Positions 38,631-47,728 of a DNA stretch of 64,000 nt are shown in pieces. Origin of the DNA: Bradyrhizobium guangxiense (GTDB lineage Bacteria; Pseudomonadota; Alphaproteobacteria; Rhizobiales; Xanthobacteraceae); the NCBI RefSeq assembly GCF_004114915.1, contig NZ_CP022219.1, positions 588,501 through 652,500 of the forward strand. Reading direction: 5' to 3'. Position 1 is the first letter of the stretch. Every line of letters begins with the position of its first letter. Made by a program: the position numbers and the translations under genes. The notes under the pieces are model-generated. The model ran no database searches. It saw nothing but the letters and a program-made list of their open reading frames with translations, and was not told the origin of the DNA.

Positions 38631-39608
38631 TCACCGCCGCAGGAACGCTTCCAGCTTGGCGAACAGCGGGTTCTCCCGGTCGAACACGTAGTCGAGCGAA
38701 ACCACCGAGACGGTCTCGGCGCCATGCTCGCGCAGGAAACTCGCCAGCGCATAGAGCTGCCCCGGCGGGCAATGCAACGTCAGCATGCCTGACGAGGTCG
38801 GTCCGCCGAACGGCGCCTCGACGCCGTACCGACTGTGGGCTTCGCCGAGCAGGGCGGCATCGCACTGTCGGAAGCGGGTGCGGACCTCGCGGTATTTGTT
38901 GGCGCGCGCCCTTGCCGCGATGTGATCGAGGATGACGCGCGCGGTCTCCCGCGCCTGCGGCGACCAGTCGGCATCTTTCGACGCCACGAGATTGGCCTGG
39001 CTGCGCAGGATCACGCCGTCGTCGAGCACGCGCAAGCCGTTGGCGGCAAGCGTCGCGCCCGTCGTGGTGATATCGACGATCAGCTCGGCGCTGCCGGCCG
39101 CCGGAGCGCCTTCGGTCGCCCCTGCGCTTTCGACGATGCGGTAATCGGTGATGCCGTGGCTCTGGAAGAACGCGCGCGTGAGGTTGACGAACTTGGTGGC
39201 GACCCGCATCCGCATGTGATGCTGCTCGCGGAAGCCGGTGGTGACGTCGTCGAGATCGGCCATGGTGCGGACGTCGATCCAGGCCTGCGGCACCGCGACG
39301 ACGACGTCGGCATAGCCGAACCCGAGACCCTCGATCAGCGACACGCGCTTGTCGGCGTCGGCGATATTCTCGCGCACCAGATCCTCGCCGGTGACGCCGA
39401 GATGCGCGAAGCCGCGCGACAGTTGCGATGCGATCTCGCTCGCCGAGAGATAGGCGACCTCGACATTATCCAGGCCCGCGATGGTCCCGCGATAGTCGCG
39501 CGCACCGCCGGCCTTCGACAGCTTGAGCCCGGCACGGGCGAAGAAGGCTTCGGTGTTTTCTTGCAGGCGGCCCTTGGAGGGAACGGCCAGAACGAACGGC
39601 GCGCTCAT
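38631..39608 (-). CDS. hisG: ATP phosphoribosyltransferase HisG, long form
   Basis: 325 residues. Catalytic domains 1-225 with [32 protein letters not shown] and the PRPP loop in [21 protein letters not shown]-terminal extension of about 95 residues (from about 228, with [20 protein letters not shown] and [13 protein letters not shown]) looks like the ACT-like regulatory domain of long-form HisG. It catalyses the first step of histidine biosynthesis in the cytoplasm. hisZ lies 4 bp upstream in the same operon, an unusual pairing for a long-form HisG. Confidence 0.95.
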   Translation of the reverse strand: MSAPFVLAVPSKGRLQENTEAFFARAGLKLSKAGGARDYRGTIAGLDNVEVAYLSASEIASQLSRGFAHLGVTGEDLVRENIADADKRVSLIEGLGFGYADVVVAVPQAWIDVRTMADLDDVTTGFREQHHMRMRVATKFVNLTRAFFQSHGITDYRIVESAGATEGAPAAGSAELIVDITTTGATLAANGLRVLDDGVILRSQANLVASKDADWSPQARETARVILDHIAARARANKYREVRTRFRQCDAALLGEAHSRYGVEAPFGGPTSSGMLTLHCPPGQLYALASFLREHGAETVSVVSLDYVFDRENPLFAKLEAFLRR

Positions 39609-39612
39609 GATA

Positions 39613-40764
39613 TTACGCTCCCACCTTGCGGCCGATCTTGGTCAGCGCAACCACCCAGACCGAGAAGCCCACTGCGGGGATCGGCTCCGCCGATCCGAGC
39701 TGGGTCATCAGCCCGTCATAGCGGCCGCCGGCGACGAGCGGCTCGGCGCCGTTGCCGCGGTGATGCAGCTCGAATTCGAAGCCGGTGTAATAATCGAGGC
39801 CGCGTCCGAACGCGGTCGAGAAGCGCGTCTGCTTCACGTCGATGCCGCGTGCCGCCATGAAGCCGACCCGGCTCTCGAATTGGTCGATTGCCGAGGCGAG
39901 ATCGAGCTTCGCGTCGGTCGTGAGTGCACGCAGCTCGGCGATGGCATCGTCGGGGTTGCCCGATATCGACAGGAAGCGCTTCAGCACGGCGATCGCCTCG
40001 CGCGGCAGCGCGCCGCCCTTCAGCGTCGATTGCTCGAGGAAGCGGTCGGCGATCTCGGCCGTGGTGCGGCCGCCGACATTGGTGGTGCCGGCGATCGACA
40101 TCAGGTCAGTGACGAAGGCGAGCGCCGCCTTGCGGTCGGAGCCGGCCAGCGCCGCCAGCACGCCCTCATATTCGCTGCGTGTCGCGGTGGCGGCGGCCGC
40201 CAGCCGCTCCAGATCCTGCTCCAGGCTGATCTTGCGGTTGAAGTCCTTGACCAGGCGGCGGCGCCAGACCGGGTACAGATTGAGCGCATCGAGCAGTGCG
40301 TTGAACAGCGCGACATCACCGGTGCGGATCTCGACCTCGCTGACGCCGAAGGCAGCCGTCGCCTCCAGCGCCAGCGCCAGCATCTCGGCGTCAGCCGCGG
40401 CGCGGTCCTGGCGGCCGAACGATTCGATGCCGGCCTGCAGGAATTCGCTGGCTTGGCCGCTGCGGTAGCGAAACACCGGTCCGAGATAGCTGAACCCGGC
40501 CGGCTGGCCGGCCCGGGGCGAGGCGAGGTAATCGCGCGCCACCGGAATGGTCAGGTCCGGGCGCAGGCAGAGCTCCTCACCGGAGAGGTCCGTGGTCAGA
40601 TACAGGCTCTTGCGGATGTCCTCGCCGGACAGATCAAGGAACGGCTCCGCGGGCTGCAGGATGGCGGGCTCGGCCCTGACATAGCCGGCCTGCGCGAACG
40701 ACAACAGCAGCGTATCCGCCCAGGCGGCGGAGCCGGCAGCATTTGAGGTGGCAGTCGCGGTCAT
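39613..40764 (-). CDS. hisZ: ATP phosphoribosyltransferase regulatory subunit HisZ
   Basis: 383 residues from the ATG at 40764 ([20 protein letters not shown]). HisRS-like class II fold: [37 protein letters not shown], motif 2 region, and [16 protein letters not shown] then [12 protein letters not shown]. HisZ lacks aminoacylation activity and allosterically controls short-form HisG. It is first in the hisZ-hisG pair, with 4 bp to hisG. Confidence 0.93.
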   Translation of the reverse strand: MTATATSNAAGSAAWADTLLLSFAQAGYVRAEPAILQPAEPFLDLSGEDIRKSLYLTTDLSGEELCLRPDLTIPVARDYLASPRAGQPAGFSYLGPVFRYRSGQASEFLQAGIESFGRQDRAAADAEMLALALEATAAFGVSEVEIRTGDVALFNALLDALNLYPVWRRRLVKDFNRKISLEQDLERLAAAATATRSEYEGVLAALAGSDRKAALAFVTDLMSIAGTTNVGGRTTAEIADRFLEQSTLKGGALPREAIAVLKRFLSISGNPDDAIAELRALTTDAKLDLASAIDQFESRVGFMAARGIDVKQTRFSTAFGRGLDYYTGFEFELHHRGNGAEPLVAGGRYDGLMTQLGSAEPIPAVGFSVWVVALTKIGRKVGA

Positions 40765-40862
40765 GACAGGGGTCCATGGTCCCGGTGGAACCGGGCAGGG
40801 CAAGGGAGGCGGATTGGCGCAGCCCTTAGCATGGTCGATGCGCGGTTTCGACCTCCAAAGGA

Positions 40863-41648
40863 TCAATCGCTTAACGGGCGGGCAATGCCGGCATCAGGTG
40901 GATTGCCGCCCCAATCGCCCAGCACCGCCTGCACCAGCGCCAGCGCCGCCACCGCGGCCGTGTCGGCGCGCATGATCCGGGGCCCCAGGGCGAGCCGCAG
41001 GATCTTGGGCTGCCGCAGCAGCAGGGCGCGTTCTTCCTCGGCAAAGCCGCCTTCGGGCCCGATCAGCACGTCGATGCCGTGTCCTGCCGCGCGTGCGGCT
41101 TGCAGGCTCTGAATGGGGTTTTCGAGCTCCGCCGCCTCGTCGCAGAAGATCAGCAGGCGATCGGCGGGCCGCTGGCCGAGGTATCGCTCCAGCGGCACCG
41201 GCTCGGTCACGGTCGCGATGCTGAGGATGCCGCATTGCTCGGCGGCCTCGACGACATTGGCCCGCATCCGCTCGGTGTTGACCCGGGAGGCCTGGGTGAA
41301 CCGGGTCAGAACCGGATGTAGCGCGGCGGCGCCCATCTCGATGGCCTTCTGGACCATGTAGTCGAGCCGGGCATGCTTGAGCGGGGCGAACACGTAAGCG
41401 AGGTCGGCAAGCCGGTCCTGGGGCCGGGTCTGCTGCAGGATAACGAGGCCGTCCGGCCGCTTGCGGCCTTCGATGGCGGCCTGCCACTCGCCGTCGCGGC
41501 CGTTGAACGCCAGAACCTCGGCCCCGGCGGCAAGCCGCAGCACATTCCCGAGATAATTGCTCTGATCGCGGTCGAGCGCGACCCTGGCGTCCTGGGCCAA
41601 GGGGGCATCGACGAACAGGCGGGGAGCGCGAAAATCGTGCGAGGGCAT
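40863..41648 (-). CDS. rsmE: 16S rRNA (uracil1498-N3)-methyltransferase RsmE
   Basis: 261 residues. PUA-like start RLFVDAPLAQDARVALDRDQ and LRLAAGAEVLAFNGRDGEW, then the SPOUT knot with VLIGPEGGFAEEERALL and LRLALGPRIMRADTAAVAAL. It methylates U1498 of 16S rRNA in assembled 30S subunits. Start codon ATG at 41648. Confidence 0.95.
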   Translation of the reverse strand: MPSHDFRAPRLFVDAPLAQDARVALDRDQSNYLGNVLRLAAGAEVLAFNGRDGEWQAAIEGRKRPDGLVILQQTRPQDRLADLAYVFAPLKHARLDYMVQKAIEMGAAALHPVLTRFTQASRVNTERMRANVVEAAEQCGILSIATVTEPVPLERYLGQRPADRLLIFCDEAAELENPIQSLQAARAAGHGIDVLIGPEGGFAEEERALLLRQPKILRLALGPRIMRADTAAVAALALVQAVLGDWGGNPPDAGIARPLSD

Positions 41649-41859
41649 CGTTCAAAAGTCCAATTTGGCGCCGTTATTAACCGAAAGCCGCCGTTTCGGG
41701 GGTAAATATTGCCAAATCAGTGCGTCGGCGCGCCGCGCTCTTGCCCTATTCGGCGGGTTGTTAAGCGCCGGCGGGAATCGTAAAATCACGAGCACGCTGG
41801 TTGCGCTTCAATTGGGAAGACGCTGGACCCCGTAAGCTCCTGCCGGAGAGACTTTCTTG

Positions 41860-42522
41860 ATGATCCGTCATTTGATGGTTCCGATCACTGCCGCCATGGT
41901 CACGCTGGGCGCTGCGGGCGTTCATGCGCAGAGCGCCTTCCCGGCGCCGCTGCCCGGTCAGGCCCCGACCAGCTCCCCGTTTCCGTCCGTGAACGGCTCC
42001 GCACCGGTCGCCTCCGTCGGCACGGCGCCGCAATCGTCCTTTCCCGTGAACGGCGCCGCGCCGATCGGCGGCCCCGGCGCTTTCGGCGCGGCTCCGCCGA
42101 CGCAAGCCGGACCCGGCGAGGACTGCATGAAGGCGTTCATGCCCCTGCGCGAGGAAGCCGAGAAGCGCGGCAAGCTGATCAAGGCGGCAAGCGACCGTCA
42201 CGCGCCACCGGACGAGGCCTGCAAGCTGATCCGCAATTTCAGCCAGGCCGAGACCAAGATGATCAAGTACATCGACACCCACGCCGCCAAATGCGGAATC
42301 CCGCCGCAGGTCGGCGCGCAGATGAAGGACGGTCACAAGAACACCGAGGCCATGGCGACGAAGGTCTGCAATGTCGCGCAGCAGATGCAGCAACAGCAGG
42401 CGCGTCCCGCAGGCCCGTCGCTGAGCGAGGTGCTGGGGTCGGGCTCGGCGCCTGAGGCCAATGCCGGCAAGAAGGGTGGCAGCACCTTCGACACGCTCAA
42501 CGGCAACGTCCTCACAAGATGA
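41860..42522 (+). CDS. Exported hypothetical protein (220 aa)
   Basis: Signal peptide at about 1-23 (MIRHLMVPITAAMVTLGAAG ending VHA|QS). A Pro/Gly/Ser/Ala-rich linker at about 25-85 leads to a helical domain with four cysteines (GEDCMKAF, DEACKLI, HAAKCGIP, ATKVCNVA), spaced for two disulphides. The C-terminal 45 residues are low in structure. It is probably a periplasmic protein; related sequences occur in Bradyrhizobiaceae but no function is known to me. Just after the stop begins a 79-bp hairpin element. Confidence 0.75.
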   Translation: MIRHLMVPITAAMVTLGAAGVHAQSAFPAPLPGQAPTSSPFPSVNGSAPVASVGTAPQSSFPVNGAAPIGGPGAFGAAPPTQAGPGEDCMKAFMPLREEAEKRGKLIKAASDRHAPPDEACKLIRNFSQAETKMIKYIDTHAAKCGIPPQVGAQMKDGHKNTEAMATKVCNVAQQMQQQQARPAGPSLSEVLGSGSAPEANAGKKGGSTFDTLNGNVLTR

Positions 42523-42524
42523 TA

Positions 42525-42603
42525 CACGTGCCGCCGATTTGAAGTTCCTACGGTGCCTGCCGCGAGATCCTCATAGGAACTTCAAATCGATAAGCGGCAC
42601 GTG
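42525..42603. repeat. Hairpin element 1 (79 bp), upstream of ubiA
   Basis: Outer arms CACGTGCCGC (42525-42534) and GCGGCACGTG (42594-42603). Inner arms CGATTTGAAGTTCCTA (42535-42550) and TAGGAACTTCAAATCG (42574-42589). A 4-nt bulge (ATAA) on the right and a 23-nt loop: 26 paired bases per arm. It starts 3 bp after the upstream stop codon and has no terminal T-run. Read in reverse complement it shares the order GTGCC..TTRTCG.TTT.GAAGTTC.TA with element 2, so the two are relatives. Confidence 0.85.
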
Positions 42604-42617
42604 AATTTAGTTTTCTT

Positions 42618-42696
42618 GCTAGTGCCCTTGTCGTTTTCGAAGTTCGTACCGGAATTCGCCGCGATGGAATACGAACTTCGAAAACTGGGCACTAGC
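42618..42696. repeat. Hairpin element 2 (79 bp), enclosing the ubiA start codon
   Basis: Outer arms GCTAGTGCCC (42618-42627) and GGGCACTAGC (42687-42696). Inner arms TTTTCGAAGTTCGTA (42634-42648) and TACGAACTTCGAAAA (42670-42684). Loop of 21 nt (42649-42669) containing the ATG at 42664. Internal bulges are 6 nt (TTGTCG) left and 2 nt right. It is the same length as element 1, 14 bp away, and shares its arm motif. It overlaps the 5' end of ubiA. Confidence 0.85.
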
Positions 42697-43620
42697 GCAT
42701 CTGCCCGCGTTGCCGATTCCACCGGCAACTGGGTCGATACGCTCGCCCCGCCCTGGGCGCGGCCTTACCTCCGTTTGTCCCGCTTCGATCGTCCGATCGG
42801 CTCCTGGCTGCTGCTGATGCCGTGCTGGTGGTCGGCGGCGCTTGCGAGCGGCATGGCGCACGACGTCCGCCAGTTGCCGCTCACCATCGTGCTGTTCTTC
42901 ATCGGCGCCTTCGTGATGCGCGGGGCGGGCTGCACCTGGAACGACATCACCGACCGCGACCTCGACGACAAGGTCGAGCGCACCCGCTCGCGGCCGCTGC
43001 CGTCGGGGCAGGTGAGCACCAAGCAGGCGCTGGCTTGGATGGTCGTGCAGGCGCTGATCGGCCTTCTGGTGCTGCTGCAGTTCAACCGTTTCGCGATCGC
43101 GACCGGCATCGCCTCGCTTTTGATCGTCGCGATCTATCCCTTCATGAAGCGCATCACCTGGTGGCCGCAGATCGTGCTGGGGCTTGCCTTCTCCTGGGGC
43201 GCGTTGATGGGCTTTGCCGTCACCTTCGGCCGCATCGACGTCACGGCGCTGGTGCTCTATGCCGGCGCGATTTCCTGGGTGATCGGCTATGACACGATCT
43301 ACGCGCATCAGGACGCCGAGGACGACGCGCTGATCGGCATCAGGTCGACCGCGCGCCTGTTCGGCGCGCACACGCACCAGGCGCTGATCCTGTTCTACGG
43401 GCTCTCGGTGATGCTGATCGGCGTCGCACTGGCGTCAGGCGATGCGCGCTGGCCGGCCTGGCTCGGCCTAGCCGCCTTCGCCGCGCATCTCGCCTCGCAG
43501 ATCGCGCGCCTGCGGATCGACGATCCCGAGCTGTGTCTGCGCCTCTTCAAGTCGAACAAGCATGCGGGCTTGCTGCTGCTTGCGGGATTGCTGGCCGACG
43601 CGGTGATGCGGGGGGCGTAA
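42664..43620 (+). CDS. ubiA: 4-hydroxybenzoate polyprenyltransferase UbiA
   Basis: 318 residues with about eight transmembrane helices. Aspartate motifs NDITDRDLDDKVERTRSRPL (first) and YDTIYAHQDAEDD (second) bind the polyprenyl diphosphate via magnesium. It prenylates 4-hydroxybenzoate in ubiquinone biosynthesis at the inner membrane. The only ATG near the right length lies in the loop of hairpin element 2; residues 1-12 are encoded by that element and are not family-like. A GTG at 42601 would also read through. The native start may have been displaced by the element. Confidence 0.93.
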   Translation: MEYELRKLGTSASARVADSTGNWVDTLAPPWARPYLRLSRFDRPIGSWLLLMPCWWSAALASGMAHDVRQLPLTIVLFFIGAFVMRGAGCTWNDITDRDLDDKVERTRSRPLPSGQVSTKQALAWMVVQALIGLLVLLQFNRFAIATGIASLLIVAIYPFMKRITWWPQIVLGLAFSWGALMGFAVTFGRIDVTALVLYAGAISWVIGYDTIYAHQDAEDDALIGIRSTARLFGAHTHQALILFYGLSVMLIGVALASGDARWPAWLGLAAFAAHLASQIARLRIDDPELCLRLFKSNKHAGLLLLAGLLADAVMRGA

Positions 43621-43726
43621 TTCGTAAGGGGGAACGGCGCCCTTGCGCCGTGCCCATGATCTCCATTGATCGACAGAAGGCGGGCACGCTTGCGCTTTGG
43701 CTACCCTACAGCGCCTGCGATGCCGC

Positions 43727-44245
43727 TTAATTCCTTGCGATGATCTCGCGTTCGCCCTGATGCACAGTCAGCTCGCGCGCCATCGCAACACGCCGGCGCA
43801 TCAAAAATTTCGGACGGCGGGCGCGGATCGCGTTGGCACGGCGACGGCGCGGCGCGGGCTTGCGGGCGCCCTCGTCGAGCTGAGGTAGCGCGAAGATCTC
43901 GCTCCAGACCGCCCAGGCCTCTGCGAGCTCGTCGCCGTCGGCGCTGATCAGCAGCGGGACGGAGAGCGAGGGATCGCGATGCACCAGGACGAGGGTCTGC
44001 GCCTCGTCGTTGCCGCGCAGCGCGACGCCGATGAAGTCGCTGACGCGGACGTTGATCGCCATCTGCATGCCGCGCACGGCACGGCGCAGCACGACACGCT
44101 CGCGATGAAGCTCGATCTGCCTTGTGTATCCGTCGGCGCGCGGATCATGCGCATCGAAGCGAACCGGAAGGGAAAGAGGGTCGAGCCGCAGCGAGCGGCT
44201 CGACCCGGCGGGGTTGACCCCGCATGTTGCTGTTTGACGCCTCAA
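43727..44245 (-). CDS. DUF6101-like conserved hypothetical protein
   Basis: 172 residues. The body (about 15-105: SRSLRLDPLSLPVRFDAHDP and RQIELHRERVVLRRAVRGM) is beta-rich and ends with LVLVHRDPSLSVPLLISAD and AEAWAVWSEIFALP. The C-terminal 40 residues are very basic (KPAPRRRRANAIRARRPK), which could contact nucleic acid or membrane. I associate it with DUF6101 from memory of similar alphaproteobacterial proteins; function unknown. It is isolated between ubiA and pmbA. Confidence 0.7.
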   Translation of the reverse strand: MRRQTATCGVNPAGSSRSLRLDPLSLPVRFDAHDPRADGYTRQIELHRERVVLRRAVRGMQMAINVRVSDFIGVALRGNDEAQTLVLVHRDPSLSVPLLISADGDELAEAWAVWSEIFALPQLDEGARKPAPRRRRANAIRARRPKFLMRRRVAMARELTVHQGEREIIARN

Positions 44246-44508
44246 GGCTTTAGTCTCCCCGCCGGGATTATGTTCCCGGTCGATGCGAGGACCTTAGCGC
44301 GGCGGTTTCCGAAACCGCTTAAAAAGGCTGGTTAACCCATCCTCACTGCGGCTCATGATTGACAAGAGCTTGGCGCGCATGATTGACGAGACGTTGCGCG
44401 CAACATGCGAATCTGAGCTTTTGGCGGGCTGAAAATGCTTGAAGTCCGCGCAATCAGGGCACATCTGTGGGTTCCGGTCCCGAACCCCGCCCCAACAGGA
44501 TTTCGTTC

Positions 44509-45918
44509 GTGAACTCTTCACCATCCGTAAGCTCGACGCTTTCGTCCAAGAATATGTCCAAGGCCAGCCGAGACCTGTTCGATCAGTCCGCGCTGTCCGA
44601 TCTCGCACAGAGGCTTGTGGAAGCGGCCAGGCGCGCGGGCGCGGATGCCGCCGATGCGGTCGCGGTGCGCGGCGTCTCGCAGGGCGTCGAGGTGCGGGAT
44701 GGGCGTGTCGAGGAATCCGAGCGGTCCGAGGGCGACGATGTCGGCCTCCGTGTCTTGGTTGGCCAGCGCCAGGCGGTGGTCTCGACCAACGACGTCAGCG
44801 GCGATGCCGTGACCAAGCTCGCTGAACGCGCGGTGGCGATGGCGCGCGTCGCGCCCGACGACAAATATGTCGGCCTCGCCGATCCCGCGCTGCTCGCGCG
44901 CGACTTCCCCGACCTCGACCTGCTCGATCCCGATGTGCCCGCGACGAGCGAGCTCGAGCGCCGCGCGCTCGCGGCCGAGGCAGCTGCACTCGGCGTCAAG
45001 GGCGTGACCAAGTCCGGCGGCGCCTCGGCCTCCGCCGGCATCGGCGGCATGGTGCTCGTCACCTCGACCGGCTTCCACGGCTCTTACTTGCGCTCCAGCC
45101 AGGGCATCTCGGCCACCGCCATCTCGGGCGAAGGCACCAGCATGGAGCGCGATTACGACTTCCCCTCGGCGCCGCATGCCGCCGATCTGTTGTCGCCGGA
45201 AGCCGTCGGCCGTTCCGCCGGCGAGCGCACCGTGGCGCGCTACAATCCGCGCAAGGTCGAGACCTGCAAGGTGCCGGTGGTGTTCGATCCGCGCGTTGCC
45301 GGCTCGCTGGTCGGCCATCTGGTCGGCGCCATCAACGGCGCCTCGATCGCGCGCAAGACCAGCTTCCTGAAGGACAGGCTCGGCCAGCAGCTGTTCGCCA
45401 AGAACATTCGTATCATCGACGATCCCTTGCGCCGGCGCGGCCTGCGCTCGCAGACCTTCGACGCCGAGGGCGTGGCCGTGAAGAAGACCGCGCTGGTCGA
45501 CGAGGGCGTGCTGACGACCTGGCTGCTGGACTGCGCCACCGCGCGTGAGCTCGGCCTCGTCACCACGGGCCATGCCCATCGCGGCGTGTCGTCCTCGCCT
45601 TCGCCCGGACCGTATAATCTGCATCTCGAAGCCGGCACGCCGACGCCCGCCGAGTTGATCTCCGACATCAGCCAAGGATTCTACGTCACCGATCTGATCG
45701 GCTCCGGCGTCAACGGCGTCACCGGCGATTACAGCCGCGGCGCCTCCGGCTTCTGGATCGAGAACGGCCAGATCACCTATCCTGTCAGCGAGGTGACGAT
45801 CGCCGGCCACCTGTTCGAGATCTTCAAGTCGATGCAGCCGGCGAACAATCTCGAATTCCGCTACGGCATCAATGCGCCGACGGTGCGCATCGAGGGTTTG
45901 ACGCTTGGCGGACGCTGA
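44509..45918 (+). CDS. pmbA: TldE/PmbA family metallopeptidase
   Basis: 469 residues from GTG 44509; an ATG at 44554 is the alternative. Domain signature: RRAGADAADAVAVRGVSQGVE, VRDGRVEESERSEGDDVGLR, and the C-terminal GVNGVTGDYSRGASGFWIEN. PmbA pairs with TldD to degrade small proteins and mature some RiPP precursors; the TldE chain lacks the zinc motif HExxH. It is the first gene of a dense + strand run; the next gene starts inside its last codons. Confidence 0.92.
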   Translation: MNSSPSVSSTLSSKNMSKASRDLFDQSALSDLAQRLVEAARRAGADAADAVAVRGVSQGVEVRDGRVEESERSEGDDVGLRVLVGQRQAVVSTNDVSGDAVTKLAERAVAMARVAPDDKYVGLADPALLARDFPDLDLLDPDVPATSELERRALAAEAAALGVKGVTKSGGASASAGIGGMVLVTSTGFHGSYLRSSQGISATAISGEGTSMERDYDFPSAPHAADLLSPEAVGRSAGERTVARYNPRKVETCKVPVVFDPRVAGSLVGHLVGAINGASIARKTSFLKDRLGQQLFAKNIRIIDDPLRRRGLRSQTFDAEGVAVKKTALVDEGVLTTWLLDCATARELGLVTTGHAHRGVSSSPSPGPYNLHLEAGTPTPAELISDISQGFYVTDLIGSGVNGVTGDYSRGASGFWIENGQITYPVSEVTIAGHLFEIFKSMQPANNLEFRYGINAPTVRIEGLTLGGR

Positions 45919-46714
45919 CGCGAACGACACCATCCTGACGCGCGACGCGGCGCTGCTGCAAGATACGGTGCGGGAAGCGGGTGTGCTGGCACAGTCGCTG
46001 TTCCGTACCGAGCTGAAGAAGTGGACCAAAGGCGCGTCTTCGCCGGTGTCGGAAGCCGACATCGCCGTCAACGACCTGCTCGAAACGCGCCTGCGCAGTG
46101 CGACGCCGGATTATGGCTGGCTCTCGGAGGAGAGCGCCGACGACGCGGACCGCCTGTCGCGGCGGCTGACCTGGATCGTCGATCCCATCGACGGCACGCG
46201 CAATTACCTCAACGGCCATGACGACTGGTGCGTCAGCGTCGCGCTGGTCGAGGATGCGGCGCCGGTGCTGGCCGCGGTATTCGCGCCGACGAGCGGCGAG
46301 TTCTTCTTCGCCGCGCGCGGACGCGGCACGACGCTCAACGACGTCCCGGTGCGGGCGAGCTCAGGAGCCGAGCTGGACTTTGCCCGCGTCGCCGGCCCAA
46401 AACCCCTGGTCGAGCGCCTCAAGCCCTCACTCGGCGACATCAAGCTGCATCCGCGAATCGGCTCGCTCGCGCTGCGCCTGTGCCGGGTCGCCCATGGTGC
46501 GCTGGATGCGGCTTTTGCGGGGGGCAACAGCCATGATTGGGACCTTGCGGCGGCCGATTTGATCGTGCAGGAAGCCGATGGTAGGATGAGCGACCTCTCC
46601 GGAGAACCCATCCTCTATAACCGCCGGGAAGTGGCGCACGGGGTGCTGGTGGCAGCGGGACGCGATCGTCATGCGGGCATAGTCGCGCATTTTCGAAACC
46701 GCCCCTTGGCCTGA
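45905..46714 (+). CDS. Inositol monophosphatase-family protein (CysQ/IMPase-like)
   Basis: 269 residues with a TTG start at 45905, overlapping the pmbA stop by 14 bases. Metal motifs: LSEESADD (about 72-79), WIVDPIDGTRNYLNG with the DPIDGT signature, and HDWDLAAADLIVQEADG near the C-terminus. Reaction: Mg-dependent removal of phosphate from inositol phosphates, PAP or a sugar-1-phosphate. Its place in a lipid A/Kdo run makes a sugar or PAP substrate plausible, but this is inference. Confidence 0.88.
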   Translation: MADADANDTILTRDAALLQDTVREAGVLAQSLFRTELKKWTKGASSPVSEADIAVNDLLETRLRSATPDYGWLSEESADDADRLSRRLTWIVDPIDGTRNYLNGHDDWCVSVALVEDAAPVLAAVFAPTSGEFFFAARGRGTTLNDVPVRASSGAELDFARVAGPKPLVERLKPSLGDIKLHPRIGSLALRLCRVAHGALDAAFAGGNSHDWDLAAADLIVQEADGRMSDLSGEPILYNRREVAHGVLVAAGRDRHAGIVAHFRNRPLA

Positions 46715-46775
46715 AGCGCTTTCGTCGTGCTTGTTGAACACTGCTTTGCCGGGCAGCCCGTTAGGAACAGAACTC

Positions 46776-47018
46776 ATGCCAGATAGTGCCCCGCAACAAC
46801 TGCTTCACCTCGTCATCGGCGGCGAGCTCGTCGATCTCGAGCACAACACCTTCAAGAACCTCGACGACGTCGAGATCGTCGGCCTCTATCCGAATTATGC
46901 GACCGCTCACGCCGCCTGGCGGGCCAAGGCGCAGAGCACGGTCGACAACGCGCAGATGCGCTATTTCATCGTCCATCTCCACCGGCTGCTCGACCCGAAT
47001 CAAGAACCGGCGCGTTGA
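46776..47018 (+). CDS. DUF4170 protein
   Basis: 80 residues from the ATG at 46776. Short alpha/beta protein: LHLVIGGELVDLEHNTFKNL, VEIVGLYPNYATAHAAWRAK, QMRYFIVHLHRLLDP. The family is common in alphaproteobacteria, usually next to acyltransferase and Kdo transferase genes as here. Its stop overlaps the next start (TTGA). Function unknown; the context suggests lipid A assembly. Confidence 0.88.
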   Translation: MPDSAPQQLLHLVIGGELVDLEHNTFKNLDDVEIVGLYPNYATAHAAWRAKAQSTVDNAQMRYFIVHLHRLLDPNQEPAR

Positions 47019-47728
47019 AGAAACTGCTTCGCAATACGCTGCGAAGCAGCTGGTTTCAGCGTGCCGTCGGGGTTCTGGCGGCCGAATATCTGCGTCTGGT
47101 CCGGCGGACCAACAAGTTCACGTTCGATCCGCCAGACGTCTATGACATCGTCGAGCCGCAGATCCCGGCGATCTTCGCCTTCTGGCACGGCCAGCATTTC
47201 CTCACCCCCTTCATCAAGAACAAGGACTCTTATCGGGCCAAGGTCCTGATCTCCCGCCACCGCGACGGCGAGTTCAACGCCATCGCGGTGGAGCGGCTCG
47301 GCATCGGCCTGATCCGCGGTTCCGGCGATCACGGCGGTGCGTTCCACCGCAAGGGCGGGGTCGGCGCGTTCAAGGAAATGGTGCGGACGCTGCAGGACGG
47401 TTGTAATGTCGCGCTGACCGCCGATGTCCCCAAGCGCGCGCGCGTGGCCGGGCTCGGCATCATCATGCTGGCACGGGAATCGGGGCGGCCGATCATGCCT
47501 TTCGCGATGGCGACCAGCCGCTTCATCCGGCTGAAGAACTGGGACCGCACCACCATCAATTTGCCCTTCGGGCGGGGCGCATTGGTCGGCATCAAGGAAA
47601 TCCACGTTCCGCCGGATGCCGACGCCGACACGATGGAAGCGCTGCGGCTGGAGCTGGAACAGACCTTGAACGAGGCGACCCGCCGCGCCTATGCGCAACT
47701 TGGCCGTCCGGGACCCCAAGATGCCTAA
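47015..47728 (+). CDS. DUF374 lysophospholipid acyltransferase-like protein
   Basis: 237 residues with a TTG start overlapping the DUF4170 stop. Acyltransferase features: IFAFWHGQHFLTPF, ISRHRDGEFNAIAVERLGIG with the HxxxxD-like HRDGE, IRGSGDHGGAFHRKGGVG and LTADVPKRARVAGLGI (LPLAT fold DUF374). It probably transfers a fatty acid to a lipid A precursor at the inner membrane. waaA starts 8 bp before its stop. Confidence 0.88.
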   Translation: MKKLLRNTLRSSWFQRAVGVLAAEYLRLVRRTNKFTFDPPDVYDIVEPQIPAIFAFWHGQHFLTPFIKNKDSYRAKVLISRHRDGEFNAIAVERLGIGLIRGSGDHGGAFHRKGGVGAFKEMVRTLQDGCNVALTADVPKRARVAGLGIIMLARESGRPIMPFAMATSRFIRLKNWDRTTINLPFGRGALVGIKEIHVPPDADADTMEALRLELEQTLNEATRRAYAQLGRPGPQDA

